In this document: piece after piece, positions 52,224-61,007 of the stretch | Layout: each line of letters opens with the position of its first letter | Position numbering within the stretch: position 1 is the stretch's first letter | NCBI RefSeq assembly: GCF_003123685.1 | Contig: NZ_QCYJ01000107.1 | Coordinates: 1-64,000 of the forward strand | Source of the DNA: Nocardia aurea | GTDB lineage: Bacteria; Actinomycetota; Actinomycetes; Mycobacteriales; Mycobacteriaceae | Direction: 5' to 3' | Length of the DNA: 64,000 nucleotides | The notes under the pieces: model-generated | Seen by the model: only the letters and a program-made list of their open reading frames with translations | The model's database searches: none | What the model was told of the DNA's origin: nothing | Program-made: the position numbers and the translations under genes

Positions 52224-52252
52224 TTGACACGTTGTCAGGCCGAGGACATAAT
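52224..52252 (+). promoter_or_regulatory. Promoter of the amidohydrolase/dioxygenase pair
   Basis: TTGACA (52224-52229) and CATAAT (52247-52252) are spaced by 17 bases, matching sigma-70-type consensus. The -35 box overlaps a palindrome (TGACA, CGT, TGTCA) at 52225-52237. Confidence 0.65.
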
Positions 52253-52276
52253 TAACTAACCATTTAATAACTAACT
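52251..52276 (+). repeat. Direct repeats of AACTAAC near the start site
   Basis: AACTAAC occurs twice, about 16 bases apart, in AT-rich sequence just past the -10 box. The position suggests an operator for a regulator such as the nearby TetR protein. Confidence 0.4.
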
Positions 52277-52303
52277 TTCTCAACGAGTCCCGGAAGGTCC
52301 GAT

Positions 52304-53452
52304 ATGCTTCCCGACAAGGCCAAGCTGATCTCTGTCGATGACCACGTCATAGAACATCCCAATGTGTGGCAAGATCGCCTGCCCGAGCGGTTCAAGGAGG
52401 CGGGCCCGCGTGTCATCGAGCAGACCGAGGGTCCGCAAGCGGGTAACGAGGTGTGGCTCTACGAAGGCCAGTCATTCATCACGAATGGAGTGTCGGCGAC
52501 CGCGGGCAGGGAAGATCTGCATCTGAACCTGGACCCCGTCCGCTTCGAGAACATGAATCCGGGTTGCTACGATCCCGCGGCCCGGATCAAGGACATGGAT
52601 GCCGACGGCGTTCACGCTCAGGTGTGCTTTTCCACCTTCTCGCGATACGCGGGCACTCGGTTCTTGTTCGGCCAGGACAAGGAATTGTCGCTGCTGTGCA
52701 TCAAGGCCTACAACGACTTCATCCTCGACGAGTGGTGTGCCTTCGCGCCCGGTCGGCTCGTGCCGCTGATCGTCCTGCCGCTCTGGGATGTCGACCTGTC
52801 CGTCGCCGAGATCGCCAGGACCGCCGCGAAAGGCGCCAAGGGCATCGGTTTCCCCGAGAATCCGTCGTCGCCGGCCCTGAACCTCCCGTCGTGGCACAGC
52901 CGATACTGGGATCCGGTGCTCTCGGCCGCCCAGGAGGCTCGAATGCCACTGTGCGCGCACGTCGGCACGTCGGGTGCGACACCTGTGACCGGGCCCGATA
53001 TGCCTCCCGCTGTCACCATGGCTATGGTCGCCTCCAACTCGATGGGTTGCATGCTGGACCTGATGTACTCCGGAACCTTCGTGCGTTTCCCGGATCTCAA
53101 GGTCGTGCTGTCCGAAGGTGGAGTCGGTTGGATGCCGTACACGATGGAGCGCGCTGACCGTATGTGGGAGCGGCACAAGGGATACCAGCCGGAGATCGAT
53201 TTCGGCATGCGTCCCTCGGAAATGGTCGCCGGGCATATCTACGGCTGCTTCATCGATGACTACGTCGGTGTCGAGCTGCGCGATCGGGTCGGTGTTTCAC
53301 AGATCATGTGGGAGTCCGATTACCCGCACTCCGACACTAGTTGGCCCGACAGCCGCAAAGAATTGGCCGCGATGCTCGTCGACGTCCCCGATGAGGATGC
53401 GCTGCGGATGGCCGAGCTCAACGCACGCGAGGTATTCCGCCTCGACGACTAG
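52304..53452 (+). CDS. Amidohydrolase-family protein (decarboxylase-like), 382 aa
   Basis: Metal-dependent hydrolase of the Amidohydro_2 family. It has LISVDDHVIEHPNVWQDRLP, PLCAHVGTSG, VLSEGGVGWMPYTMERADRM and IMWESDYPHSDTSWPDS. Family members hydrolyse C-O or C-N bonds or decarboxylate aromatic acids such as resorcylate. A GGAAGG site precedes the ATG. It lies just upstream of the intradiol dioxygenase, so it may prepare or process the ring substrate. Confidence 0.85.
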   Translation: MLPDKAKLISVDDHVIEHPNVWQDRLPERFKEAGPRVIEQTEGPQAGNEVWLYEGQSFITNGVSATAGREDLHLNLDPVRFENMNPGCYDPAARIKDMDADGVHAQVCFSTFSRYAGTRFLFGQDKELSLLCIKAYNDFILDEWCAFAPGRLVPLIVLPLWDVDLSVAEIARTAAKGAKGIGFPENPSSPALNLPSWHSRYWDPVLSAAQEARMPLCAHVGTSGATPVTGPDMPPAVTMAMVASNSMGCMLDLMYSGTFVRFPDLKVVLSEGGVGWMPYTMERADRMWERHKGYQPEIDFGMRPSEMVAGHIYGCFIDDYVGVELRDRVGVSQIMWESDYPHSDTSWPDSRKELAAMLVDVPDEDALRMAELNAREVFRLDD

Positions 53453-53610
53453 TTACGGCCGACCAGGATTCGACAGTCCCGTTCCTTCTGCCAATGGTGC
53501 GGGACTGCCGTGTCGTGGAAGCGGTAGCGATCACAGCCCATCTCTATCGTGTCGATGAACAAAAATACTGAATTGATTCGGTATTTGATTATGTGAAAGG
53601 GAGGCGCCGA

Positions 53611-54513
53611 ATGTCTACAACCGAGCCGGCGTTCAAGTTTCGTCCAGATGATCCAGACGCACCGTTCGTTCCAGATCCCGCATTGCTCAGTCCGCGGCTG
53701 ATCGAAGTAAAGAACGCGCTGGTCGACGCAGTCTCGGGAGTCTTCCGCGACAAGAAGATCACCTACGATGAGTACGAGAAATTCCGGCAGGTCATGATGC
53801 TGCTCCAGGAATTCAAGGGCGTCCACGGGTGGTTCGACATCTGGTTGGCGAAGATGGTCGATGCGTCGTACGAGGACGAATGGCCGGGTACGACTTCTCA
53901 GCCGGAAGGTCCGTTGTACGTCCCGGGTGCGCCGGTATTGACACCCGAGGCCGACGGATCCTACGTGCTGCCTCAGCGGGACGACGAGCAGGGAACTCCG
54001 CTGATCATCAGCGGTCAGGTGCGCTCGATGCGTGACGGGACACCGCTGGCGTGCGCCGAATTCGATATCTGGCAGTGCGCGGACACGGGCATCTACTCGA
54101 ATTTCGGCATGGACGATTCACCGGCCTGGAACCTGCGCGGTAAGTTCCGGACCGACCCCGAGGGCCGTTACGAACTCCGAACGATCAAGCCCGTTCCGTA
54201 TATGACACCGGGAATACCACAGCTAATTCTGGATATCTGGAATGGCCTGGGTAAGGCCCATTTCCGACCAGCTCATGTGCATATGAAGCTCCGGCACGGC
54301 GATCTGCCCGGTGGCGAGTACATGACGCAGATGTACTTCAAGGGCGACCCCTACCTGGGGGACAACGATCCCGGAGAAAATTCCCAGAGTAGTCTCGAGG
54401 TCGGTACCACACGGCACTCGGACCCAGAGGAATTGAAGGCCCGCGGGCTGGAGAAGTACTCGTCCTTCCTGACAACGACGTTCGATATCGAGGTCGAGAC
54501 GGTCACCAAATGA
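53611..54513 (+). CDS. Intradiol ring-cleavage dioxygenase, 300 aa
   Basis: The non-heme Fe(III) enzyme opens catechol-type rings between the hydroxyls. The iron ligands can be seen: Tyr in ADTGIYSNFG (about 160), Tyr in GRYELRTIKPVPYMTPGIPQ (about 187), and two His in FRPAHVHMKL (about 222 and 224). The N-terminal helical domain is present. The length fits catechol or hydroxyquinol 1,2-dioxygenases. A GGGAGG site precedes the ATG at 53611. It follows the amidohydrolase by about 160 bases. The substrate is unknown. Confidence 0.9.
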   Translation: MSTTEPAFKFRPDDPDAPFVPDPALLSPRLIEVKNALVDAVSGVFRDKKITYDEYEKFRQVMMLLQEFKGVHGWFDIWLAKMVDASYEDEWPGTTSQPEGPLYVPGAPVLTPEADGSYVLPQRDDEQGTPLIISGQVRSMRDGTPLACAEFDIWQCADTGIYSNFGMDDSPAWNLRGKFRTDPEGRYELRTIKPVPYMTPGIPQLILDIWNGLGKAHFRPAHVHMKLRHGDLPGGEYMTQMYFKGDPYLGDNDPGENSQSSLEVGTTRHSDPEELKARGLEKYSSFLTTTFDIEVETVTK

Positions 54514-54515
54514 AA

Positions 54516-54554
54516 TCAGCTGATCGGCTTCAGCTCAGCTGATCGGCTCCAGCT
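54516..54554. repeat. 20-bp direct repeat, two copies
   Basis: TCAGCTGATCGGCTTCAGCT at 54516-54535 is repeated at 54535-54554 with one mismatch, period 19. It lies between the dioxygenase stop and the terminator. Confidence 0.7.
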
Positions 54555-54565
54555 CATGAATAACA

Positions 54566-54603
54566 CGTTGTACGCCTGCGGTATCGGCCGCAGGCGTACA
54601 ACG
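54566..54603. terminator. Bidirectional terminator between convergent operons
   Basis: GTTGTACGCCTGCGG (54567-54581) pairs perfectly with 54588-54602 across a 6-base loop, plus one closing pair. It lies in the 93-base gap between the dioxygenase stop and the ligase stop, where two operons meet head-on. Confidence 0.8.
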
Positions 54604-54606
54604 CGT

Positions 54607-56181
54607 TTATTCGCCGGAAGCCATCGATTCTTCCCGAAGCAAGCGGTTGAGTGTCTTGCGGTCGATCTTGCCGTTCGGCAGGACAGGAATTCCGTCACGG
54701 CGAACGGACAGATGTCGAGGGATTTTGTACGAGGACAGGTGTTTCCGTAGTTGTCGCAGGATATCTTCCGGGTCGATATCGGTACCCGGCTTCGGCACGA
54801 CGGCGGCTGCCACATCCTGGCCCCGGTCGATATGCTCTATCCCGACCACGACGGCCTGGAGAACGCCGTCACAGGATTCGATGGCGATCTCCACTTCGCG
54901 CGGAGTCACGTTCATACCGCTGGCCTTGATGGTGTCCACAATCCTGCCGGAGAAGAACAGCTCACCGTCGCGGAAGCGGCCGTAGTCGCCGGTGTGGTAC
55001 CAGCCGTCGGCATCGATGACCTCGGACCGTTCCCGCTTCACCATTCCGACGAACAGATCTTCGCCCCTGACACAAATCTCACCCGGCTCGCCGTCTGGCA
55101 CGGGCATGTGCCCGCCGACCTCGACGATGCGGTGCTCGATTCCGGGAAGCGGTGTTCCGAACGACCCTTGGGACCACGATCGGCCCTCGCGCAGACTGGC
55201 CGCGGAGTGGCCGCCGCAGGTTTCGGTCATGCCGAGAGATACGTCGTGGACCCAGCCACGTATGGAGGTGAGGTCGCGGTCGGCGAAGGTCGGATGGTTG
55301 CGCAATGCGGATCGGGCGTGTGCCTGTCCTCGGTACAGCGTGGCGCGCTCACGTTCCAGGAACCGCAGCGTCTCCGGTGGATCCAGCCTCGGTTCGCAGA
55401 GCACCGTGGCACCCGCGTGCATCGCCGCGAGCAGCACACTGGACAGCCCGCCGATCCAGAAGAACGGATTGGGCGTGTAGATGCGGTCACCCGGCTGGAA
55501 ATCGTGCAATGCCGATCCGACCCGGCCGGAATGCCGGACCAGGGCGCCATGTGTGTGGATCACGCCTTTGGGTTGCGTGGTCGAACCCGATGTGTAAATG
55601 ACGGTGGCGGGGTCTGAAGGCGTCACCTCGGACTCGATCTCCTGCAGCAGCGTGTCATCGATGCTGTCGTCGACATCGATGTCGTCCACCAGGGTGGCCC
55701 AGGACGGGCAATCGCGCTGGTAGAACCAGATCTGGCGCAGATGTGGCAAGGCCGGGAGGAACAATCTTCCGGCTGTCGAATCGGCCAGTTCCGGGGAGAT
55801 GTCGGTCAGCCGGTCCGCGTAGTCGTGTTTGAGATGACGCACAGTGGTCACCAGCAGATGGATATCGGCATGCCGGAGAGTTCGGTGCAGTTCTGGAGCT
55901 TGCTGGTATGTGCTGACCGGAATCGCCAGCGCGCCTATCCGGGTCGCGGCCAACCAACTGACGATCCAGTCCGGGGTGTTGGCGAACAGAATGCCCACGC
56001 GGGTGTTCTTACCGATCGAGGCGGACAGCATCCGCCTGGCGACGTCGCGAGACCGTTGTTCGGCCTGGCGGTACGTGAGTCGTTCGGTCGGGGTGACCAA
56101 TAGTTCGGTGTCCGGCAGGGCTTCGGCACGAGCGTGCAGTAACGAAGGCACAGTGGGCTCGGCGCCGTTCCAGTCGAGCAT
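54607..56181 (-). CDS. AMP-dependent acyl-CoA ligase, 524 aa
   Basis: The enzyme activates a carboxylic acid to its CoA ester with ATP. Motifs: VIYTSGSTTQPKGVIHTHGA (AMP-binding P-loop), LGMTETCGG, GWYHTGDYGRFRDGELFFSG, and the C-terminal Lys in VLPNGKIDRKTLNR. The length is normal. It is the last gene of a tight minus-strand operon and probably performs the first step of the pathway. The substrate acid is unknown. Confidence 0.93.
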   Translation of the reverse strand: MLDWNGAEPTVPSLLHARAEALPDTELLVTPTERLTYRQAEQRSRDVARRMLSASIGKNTRVGILFANTPDWIVSWLAATRIGALAIPVSTYQQAPELHRTLRHADIHLLVTTVRHLKHDYADRLTDISPELADSTAGRLFLPALPHLRQIWFYQRDCPSWATLVDDIDVDDSIDDTLLQEIESEVTPSDPATVIYTSGSTTQPKGVIHTHGALVRHSGRVGSALHDFQPGDRIYTPNPFFWIGGLSSVLLAAMHAGATVLCEPRLDPPETLRFLERERATLYRGQAHARSALRNHPTFADRDLTSIRGWVHDVSLGMTETCGGHSAASLREGRSWSQGSFGTPLPGIEHRIVEVGGHMPVPDGEPGEICVRGEDLFVGMVKRERSEVIDADGWYHTGDYGRFRDGELFFSGRIVDTIKASGMNVTPREVEIAIESCDGVLQAVVVGIEHIDRGQDVAAAVVPKPGTDIDPEDILRQLRKHLSSYKIPRHLSVRRDGIPVLPNGKIDRKTLNRLLREESMASGE

Positions 56182-56187
56182 GACTAA

Positions 56188-56769
56188 TTACCCTTCTGAC
56201 GGGGATTCGGTCGGGGTGTCCACGCCGAATACGCGCATCTGCAGCGCTAGTAGCGAGTAGTAGCCGACCAGGGTGGTGAGTTCGAAGATCTTCGCGGGCC
56301 CGAGTACCGACACCAGGTCTTGGTACTCGGGCTCGGTCAGGTTGGTCGTCCGCACCAGCGTCCGGATTGCCGAGAGCACCGCGGCCTCCTCCGCGTCGGC
56401 GAGAACCAGCGGACCGTTGCTGCGCAAGGCGTCGAGTTCGGTGCGGGTGAGTCCCGCTGCGGCACCGATGAATTCGTGCGCCCGCTGTTCGAAATCGGAC
56501 CGCCAGTGCGCGGCGACAGCCAGAATGGCCAGTTCCCGGCACCGTGCGCTCAGAGTGCTCCGATAGCGAATGGCACTTCCGAGTTCCTGGAGGGCGCCGC
56601 CCAGCGCGGGACTGAGCAGCATCGCGTTGAACGGGCCCTGCAGGTGGCCTTCGGTGTCGGTCAACGAGACCCCGCCCGTGCCCGCCCGAGGTCCACCGAG
56701 TATGGCTCGGTAGACCTGCTGCTGTGATTCGTCGAGCTCGTCCGGGTGGAACCGGTGGGTCCTGCTCAT
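56188..56769 (-). CDS. Carboxymuconolactone-decarboxylase-family protein, 193 aa
   Basis: The core helix pattern RELAILAVAAHWRSDFEQRA with HEFIGAAAGLT fits the CMD/AhpD-like fold. The CxxC of peroxidase-type AhpD is absent, so it is probably not an alkyl-hydroperoxidase. It lies six bases before the ligase gene and three bases after the thiolase gene. Its role is unproven; lactone or ketone chemistry is possible. Confidence 0.85.
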   Translation of the reverse strand: MSRTHRFHPDELDESQQQVYRAILGGPRAGTGGVSLTDTEGHLQGPFNAMLLSPALGGALQELGSAIRYRSTLSARCRELAILAVAAHWRSDFEQRAHEFIGAAAGLTRTELDALRSNGPLVLADAEEAAVLSAIRTLVRTTNLTEPEYQDLVSVLGPAKIFELTTLVGYYSLLALQMRVFGVDTPTESPSEG

Positions 56770-56772
56770 GGG

Positions 56773-57972
56773 CTAGCCGCTGAGCTCGGTGCCGACGATA
56801 CCGACGAACGACACCGCCTCGCCGGGTCCGCCGCCGAGATTGTGGGTCATGGCGAGGGTCCGGCCCTGCGCCACGGTCCGGATCGTCCGGTCCGCAGGCG
56901 CGGCGCCGCGCAGTTGAAGCCAGCATTCGAACATCATGCGCAGGCCGGACGCGCCGATCGGGTGACCGAACGCCTTCAGCCCGCCGTCCGGATTGACCGG
57001 GAGATCACCGTCGAGGTCGAAGGTGCCGGCCAACACGTCTTTCCACGCCTGTCCGCGTTCGGAGAAACCGAAGTCCTCCATCAGGATCAGCTCGGTAGGG
57101 GTAAAGCAGTCGTGTACCTCGGCAAGGGCCAGCTCCGCCAAGGGATCGCTGATGCCCGCCTGTGTGTAGGCGTCTCGCGCGCTCTGGGCAGCCTCGGGAA
57201 ACCAGGTGAAGTCGTAACCGCTGTCGAGATAGCCGGTCGCGGGTCCGGCGACCAAGGACAGCGCCTTCACATACAGCGGGCTGTCGGTATAGCGATGGGC
57301 GTGTTCGGCGGGAACCACGATCGCCGCGGCGGCGCCGTCGGCGACCCCCGAGCAGTCGAAGACGCCGAGGGAACCAGCGACGCGAGGGGCCGCTCGTACG
57401 GTCTCGACGCTGACCTCCTTGCGGAACTGGGCACGCGGGTTGCGGGCCCCGTTGTAGTGATTCTTGACGGCGATCCTGGCCAGCACCTCGCCCAGTTCGT
57501 CCGCGTCGATGCCGTACTTGCGGGCGTAGGCGGGTGCCAGCAGGCTGAAGTTCGCCGGTGCGGTTGTTTCCGGCAGCGTTCCATCCGAGGGTGGGGGATA
57601 GCCCACGAGTCCGGAAAAGCCGGAGTCCTTGAGCTTTTCCACGCCGATGGCCATGGCCGTGTCATAGGCCCCGCTGGCCACCGCGTAGCACGCGTTGCGC
57701 AATGCCTCCGACCCGGTGGCACACATGTTCTCCAGCCGGGTGACTGGCTTGCGGCTGCGCAGCGCACGGCTCAGCGTCAGGCCGGACGTGCCGGAACCCG
57801 CGGTGCCGAGCCAGAACGCATCGATCTCATCGATCGACAGTCGCGCCGAGGCCAGCGTCTCGGCCGTGGCGTCGACCAGCAGATCCTCCGTGGAACGGTC
57901 CCAGTGTTCGCCGAAGGGGGTGCAGCCCATTCCTACGATCGCTACCTTGTCTCGAATACCTCGGGAAGCCAT
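56773..57972 (-). CDS. Thiolase / SCP2-type acetyl-CoA acetyltransferase, 399 aa
   Basis: An SCP2-type thiolase fold: RLENMCATGSEALRNACYAV holds the nucleophile-type Cys near residue 82, and LAEVHDCFTPTELILMEDFG and KAFGHPIGASGLRMMFE follow. The start at 57972 has a GAGGTGA site. It lies four bases past the ketosynthase-DUF35 gene, the usual partnership of SCP2 thiolases with DUF35 proteins. It may cut or form a beta-ketoacyl bond, or act as a retro-aldolase with DUF35. Confidence 0.9.
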   Translation of the reverse strand: MASRGIRDKVAIVGMGCTPFGEHWDRSTEDLLVDATAETLASARLSIDEIDAFWLGTAGSGTSGLTLSRALRSRKPVTRLENMCATGSEALRNACYAVASGAYDTAMAIGVEKLKDSGFSGLVGYPPPSDGTLPETTAPANFSLLAPAYARKYGIDADELGEVLARIAVKNHYNGARNPRAQFRKEVSVETVRAAPRVAGSLGVFDCSGVADGAAAAIVVPAEHAHRYTDSPLYVKALSLVAGPATGYLDSGYDFTWFPEAAQSARDAYTQAGISDPLAELALAEVHDCFTPTELILMEDFGFSERGQAWKDVLAGTFDLDGDLPVNPDGGLKAFGHPIGASGLRMMFECWLQLRGAAPADRTIRTVAQGRTLAMTHNLGGGPGEAVSFVGIVGTELSG

Positions 57973-57976
57973 GAGG

Positions 57977-59404
57977 TCACCTCGCGCTCTCTGTAGTGGG
58001 CACCGGCCGCGCTTTCCAGAAATAGTTGTGCACACCGTTCGCGGTGAGGATCTTGCGAAAGGTCATCTCCACCGCGTCGCCGACGGAGACCGTTTTCGGG
58101 TCGACGTCGGCGAGTTGGCAACGGAATCTGCCGCCCCCGACGAAATCGACGACGGCCAGCACTGCAGGCGGTTGCGGGGTGAAAACCAGGTGGTCCACGA
58201 CGAAGGCGGTGATTCGCCCGGCTGCGTCGGCCATGGGGTGGGGTGTCATCCGGTCTAGCGTGTGGCATGTCGCGCAGACTCGACCCGGCGGCACATGGAC
58301 GGTGTCGCATTCGGTGCACCGGCTGCCGACGAAGCCGAATTTGTAGTCGGCGCGTCGGTGGGATGGTGGCGCGGCAGGGCGATCGGGGTCCGGCCGACGT
58401 GGCGGTTCCTGGCGCAACATATTCCGCCAGGTCAAGAAATTGGTATAGCGCAGCGTGTCGTTTCCGGCGGCCAACTGGGCCTGTACCGGACGCGACGAGC
58501 GGTGCAGGGGAAGCGCGGCCGTTGTGCGCAGGATGAACGTTGTCGCGCCGTCGGCAAGCACGACCAGCGCGATCGTGGTGTCGGGGCCGACCTGATCGAG
58601 AACATCCGCGAGCATGATGCCGGGATGGGCGGTGCCGGTGTTTCCCACATTGCCTGCGAGGTTGTCGGCTATAGCCTCTTTGCTTACGCCGGACTCGGAC
58701 CCGAAGCGCCGGGCAGCGCGAGCCGGGAGCCCGGCGATGACCAGCACATCGATATCAGCCGCAGTGATCTCGGCCCGTTTGAGCGCGTCGTCGAACGCCG
58801 CGCGAGCGAGGGGTTGGTAGGCGTGCTCACCGAAGCGTTCCTCCCACACCTGCGAGTTGGGTGCGTCCGGATCGCGCCACCGCTCGAGGAACTCGCCTGT
58901 CGCGGACCCGACCGCGAGGACGTCGGCTATCGCGGCACCGTCGTGTGAATCGCCGAACAACAGTGCGGCGGCGCCGTCGCCGCCGTCTCGCTCGTCTGCG
59001 CTGCCCGGCAGGCCGGTGCGGACGTCGGAGGTGACGACCAGCGCCGGTTCCGGCGCTTCCATCGCGGCGATCATCGCTCCGACACCGGACCGCACCGACC
59101 CGGCCATATCCACCGCCAGCGCCGAGGTGTCCAGCCCGAGCGCGGTGTGGATGACCGTCGCGTTGGTCTTTTCCATGTAGGCCGGCGTCGCGGTGGCGAA
59201 ATAGAGTCGTGCCGGGAGTGAAGATCCGGGGTTGGTTCGCAATGCGATTCGCGCGGCCTCGACACCCATCGAGGTGGTGTCCTCGTCATAGGAGGCGACT
59301 GTCCGATGTCCGCGGCCGCCACCCCCACCGAGTGCGGCACCGATGGCGTCGCGCCGCAGCCGGTTGTACGGGAGGTATGCGCCGTATCCGAGCAGCTGAG
59401 TCAT
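57977..59404 (-). CDS. Ketosynthase/HMG-CoA-synthase-like domain fused to DUF35 OB-fold, 475 aa
   Basis: The N-terminal 330 residues follow the thiolase-fold initial condensing enzymes (MTQLLGYGAYLPYNRLRRDA, then VEAARIALRTNPGS, YFATATPAYMEKTNATVIHT). In the active-site region ALAVDMAGSVRSGVGAM, the usual Cys is Ser or Gly, so condensation is doubtful. The C-terminal part is a DUF35 zinc ribbon and OB fold (CTECDTVHVPPGRVCATC, then ITAFVVDHLVF, VGDAVEMTF). In archaea, HMG-CoA synthase, thiolase and DUF35 form a complex; here two parts are fused. GGAGAG precedes the ATG. Confidence 0.85.
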   Translation of the reverse strand: MTQLLGYGAYLPYNRLRRDAIGAALGGGGGRGHRTVASYDEDTTSMGVEAARIALRTNPGSSLPARLYFATATPAYMEKTNATVIHTALGLDTSALAVDMAGSVRSGVGAMIAAMEAPEPALVVTSDVRTGLPGSADERDGGDGAAALLFGDSHDGAAIADVLAVGSATGEFLERWRDPDAPNSQVWEERFGEHAYQPLARAAFDDALKRAEITAADIDVLVIAGLPARAARRFGSESGVSKEAIADNLAGNVGNTGTAHPGIMLADVLDQVGPDTTIALVVLADGATTFILRTTAALPLHRSSRPVQAQLAAGNDTLRYTNFLTWRNMLRQEPPRRPDPDRPAAPPSHRRADYKFGFVGSRCTECDTVHVPPGRVCATCHTLDRMTPHPMADAAGRITAFVVDHLVFTPQPPAVLAVVDFVGGGRFRCQLADVDPKTVSVGDAVEMTFRKILTANGVHNYFWKARPVPTTESAR

Positions 59405-59421
59405 GTCTCTCCGATCGCCAG

Positions 59422-60537
59422 TCACAGGCCGAGGCGCTGGACGAGAAGTTCTCGGTGGTAGGCGGGGTCGCCGAGCATCAGCTCCGTCGACTTGGCGCGA
59501 CGGAAGTACAGGTGGGCGGGGTGTTCCCAGGTGAAGCCGATGCCACCGTGGATCTGGATGTTCTCGGTGGCCGCGTGGGTGAAGGCCTCGGCGCAGTAGG
59601 ATTTGGCCATGGCCGCGGCGACCGGGAGTTGTGTGCTGTCCTCGGCAGCCGCCCAGAGCGCGTGGTACGCGGCCGAGCGTGCCGACTCGACTTCGATCAG
59701 CAGGTCGGCGCATTTGTGCTTGATCGCCTGGAAGGAGCCGATGGGCCGCCCGAACTGCACTCGGGTTTTGGCGTATTCGACCGCCATGTCCAGGCAGCGC
59801 TGGGCACCGCCGACAGCCTCGGCGGCCAAGGCGACCGCTGCGAGGTCGAGTACCTGGGCCAGCACGGTGCCGCCGCTGCCTTCGGAGCCGATGAGCCGGG
59901 CGGGAACCTCGGCGAAGTCCAGGTGCGCTTGCTTGCGGGTCAGGTCGAGAGTTGACATCGGGGAGCGGGTCAGGCCCGATGTGTCCCCGTCCACCACGAA
60001 CAGCGAAACGCCCACGTCGGTTCGGGCGGCTACGAACACCAGGTCGGCGGTATGCCCGTCGAGCACGAACGTCTTCTCGCCGGTCAGTGTCCAGCCGGAC
60101 CCGGTGTCGGTTGCGCGCATGGTGATGCCTGCTTCGTCCCACCGGCCCGATTCCTCGGTGAATGCCAGAGTGGCGGTTTTCTCGCCTGCGGCCAGGCCGG
60201 GAAGGATTTCCTTCTTCGCCTGTTCGTCGGCCGAGAACAGCACCACGTTCGTGGCGAGCACGACGGTCGAGAAGAACGGCGTGCACACCAGCGCCCGTCC
60301 GGCCTCCTCCAAGACGAGGCCGAGTTCGACGAACGTGTAACCGGCGCCGCCGAATTCCTCGGGTACCGCCAGTTGATGCAACCCCAACTGGTCGGCCATC
60401 TGCTTCCAAACACCCACGTCGAAGCCGTTCTCGGTCTCCATCAGCTGACGGACCGTGGCCTCGGGTGACACCTTCTCGAAGAAGCCACGCACCGTCCGGC
60501 GCAGCTCCACGAGCTCCTCGGTCAGAGTGAAACTCAT
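59422..60537 (-). CDS. Acyl-CoA dehydrogenase, 371 aa
   Basis: The third acyl-CoA dehydrogenase of the cluster. It begins MSFTLTEELVELRRTVRGFF, has AVPEEFGGAGYTFVELGLVL, and ends with ENIQIHGGIGFTWEHPAHLY and a RAKSTELMLGDP tail. It is short, like members that pair into heterotetramers in steroid side-chain degradation. A GGAAGG site precedes the ATG. Confidence 0.92.
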   Translation of the reverse strand: MSFTLTEELVELRRTVRGFFEKVSPEATVRQLMETENGFDVGVWKQMADQLGLHQLAVPEEFGGAGYTFVELGLVLEEAGRALVCTPFFSTVVLATNVVLFSADEQAKKEILPGLAAGEKTATLAFTEESGRWDEAGITMRATDTGSGWTLTGEKTFVLDGHTADLVFVAARTDVGVSLFVVDGDTSGLTRSPMSTLDLTRKQAHLDFAEVPARLIGSEGSGGTVLAQVLDLAAVALAAEAVGGAQRCLDMAVEYAKTRVQFGRPIGSFQAIKHKCADLLIEVESARSAAYHALWAAAEDSTQLPVAAAMAKSYCAEAFTHAATENIQIHGGIGFTWEHPAHLYFRRAKSTELMLGDPAYHRELLVQRLGL

Positions 60538-60638
60538 GTACGACTACCTTCCTGTGGCAAAAGCTAAAATATAACGTTCCATTAATAAATATTCTCCGGT
60601 AGCGGCGCACCGCCGAGCGGAAACCGATGGCCCGCGAC

Positions 60639-60830
60639 TCAGTCGGAGATGCTCAATGCCTGCCTGGGGCAGTTCGCTACGGCCTGTTCGAGGAGTGGAC
60701 GCTCCGCCGGGTCGGGAGCGTCGGCGAGCACTTGGAGCATGTCCTCGTCGTCGAGCTCGAAGATGTGCGGCGCGATTCCCGTGCATATGCCGTTGCTCTC
60801 ACACCTGCCCCAATCGACCACGATGCGCAT
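60639..60830 (-). CDS. Ferredoxin, 3Fe-4S type, 63 aa
   Basis: The short ferredoxin reads MRIVVDWGRCESNGICTGIA, then ELDDEDMLQVLADAP and ANCPRQALSISD. Cys spacing fits 3Fe-4S clusters serving P450s or oxygenases. The ATG at 60830 follows AAAGGTG. It is upstream of the acyl-CoA dehydrogenase in the same operon. No P450 is seen in the window. Confidence 0.88.
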   Translation of the reverse strand: MRIVVDWGRCESNGICTGIAPHIFELDDEDMLQVLADAPDPAERPLLEQAVANCPRQALSISD

Positions 60831-61007
60831 CAGTTGCACCTTTCATCTGCTCGAACAATTCTATATTGAATGGCTGATTAATTATAGCGCTCGGGCGCCG
60901 ATTGCCGCACTCCAACCCGGGTGTCGTCGTTGACTCGAACCGAGACGAGGCGACGGTCGCCGTTCGCGCGATGCGGAATCGATGACGCGAGAGAAGTGGT
61001 GAGGGTT

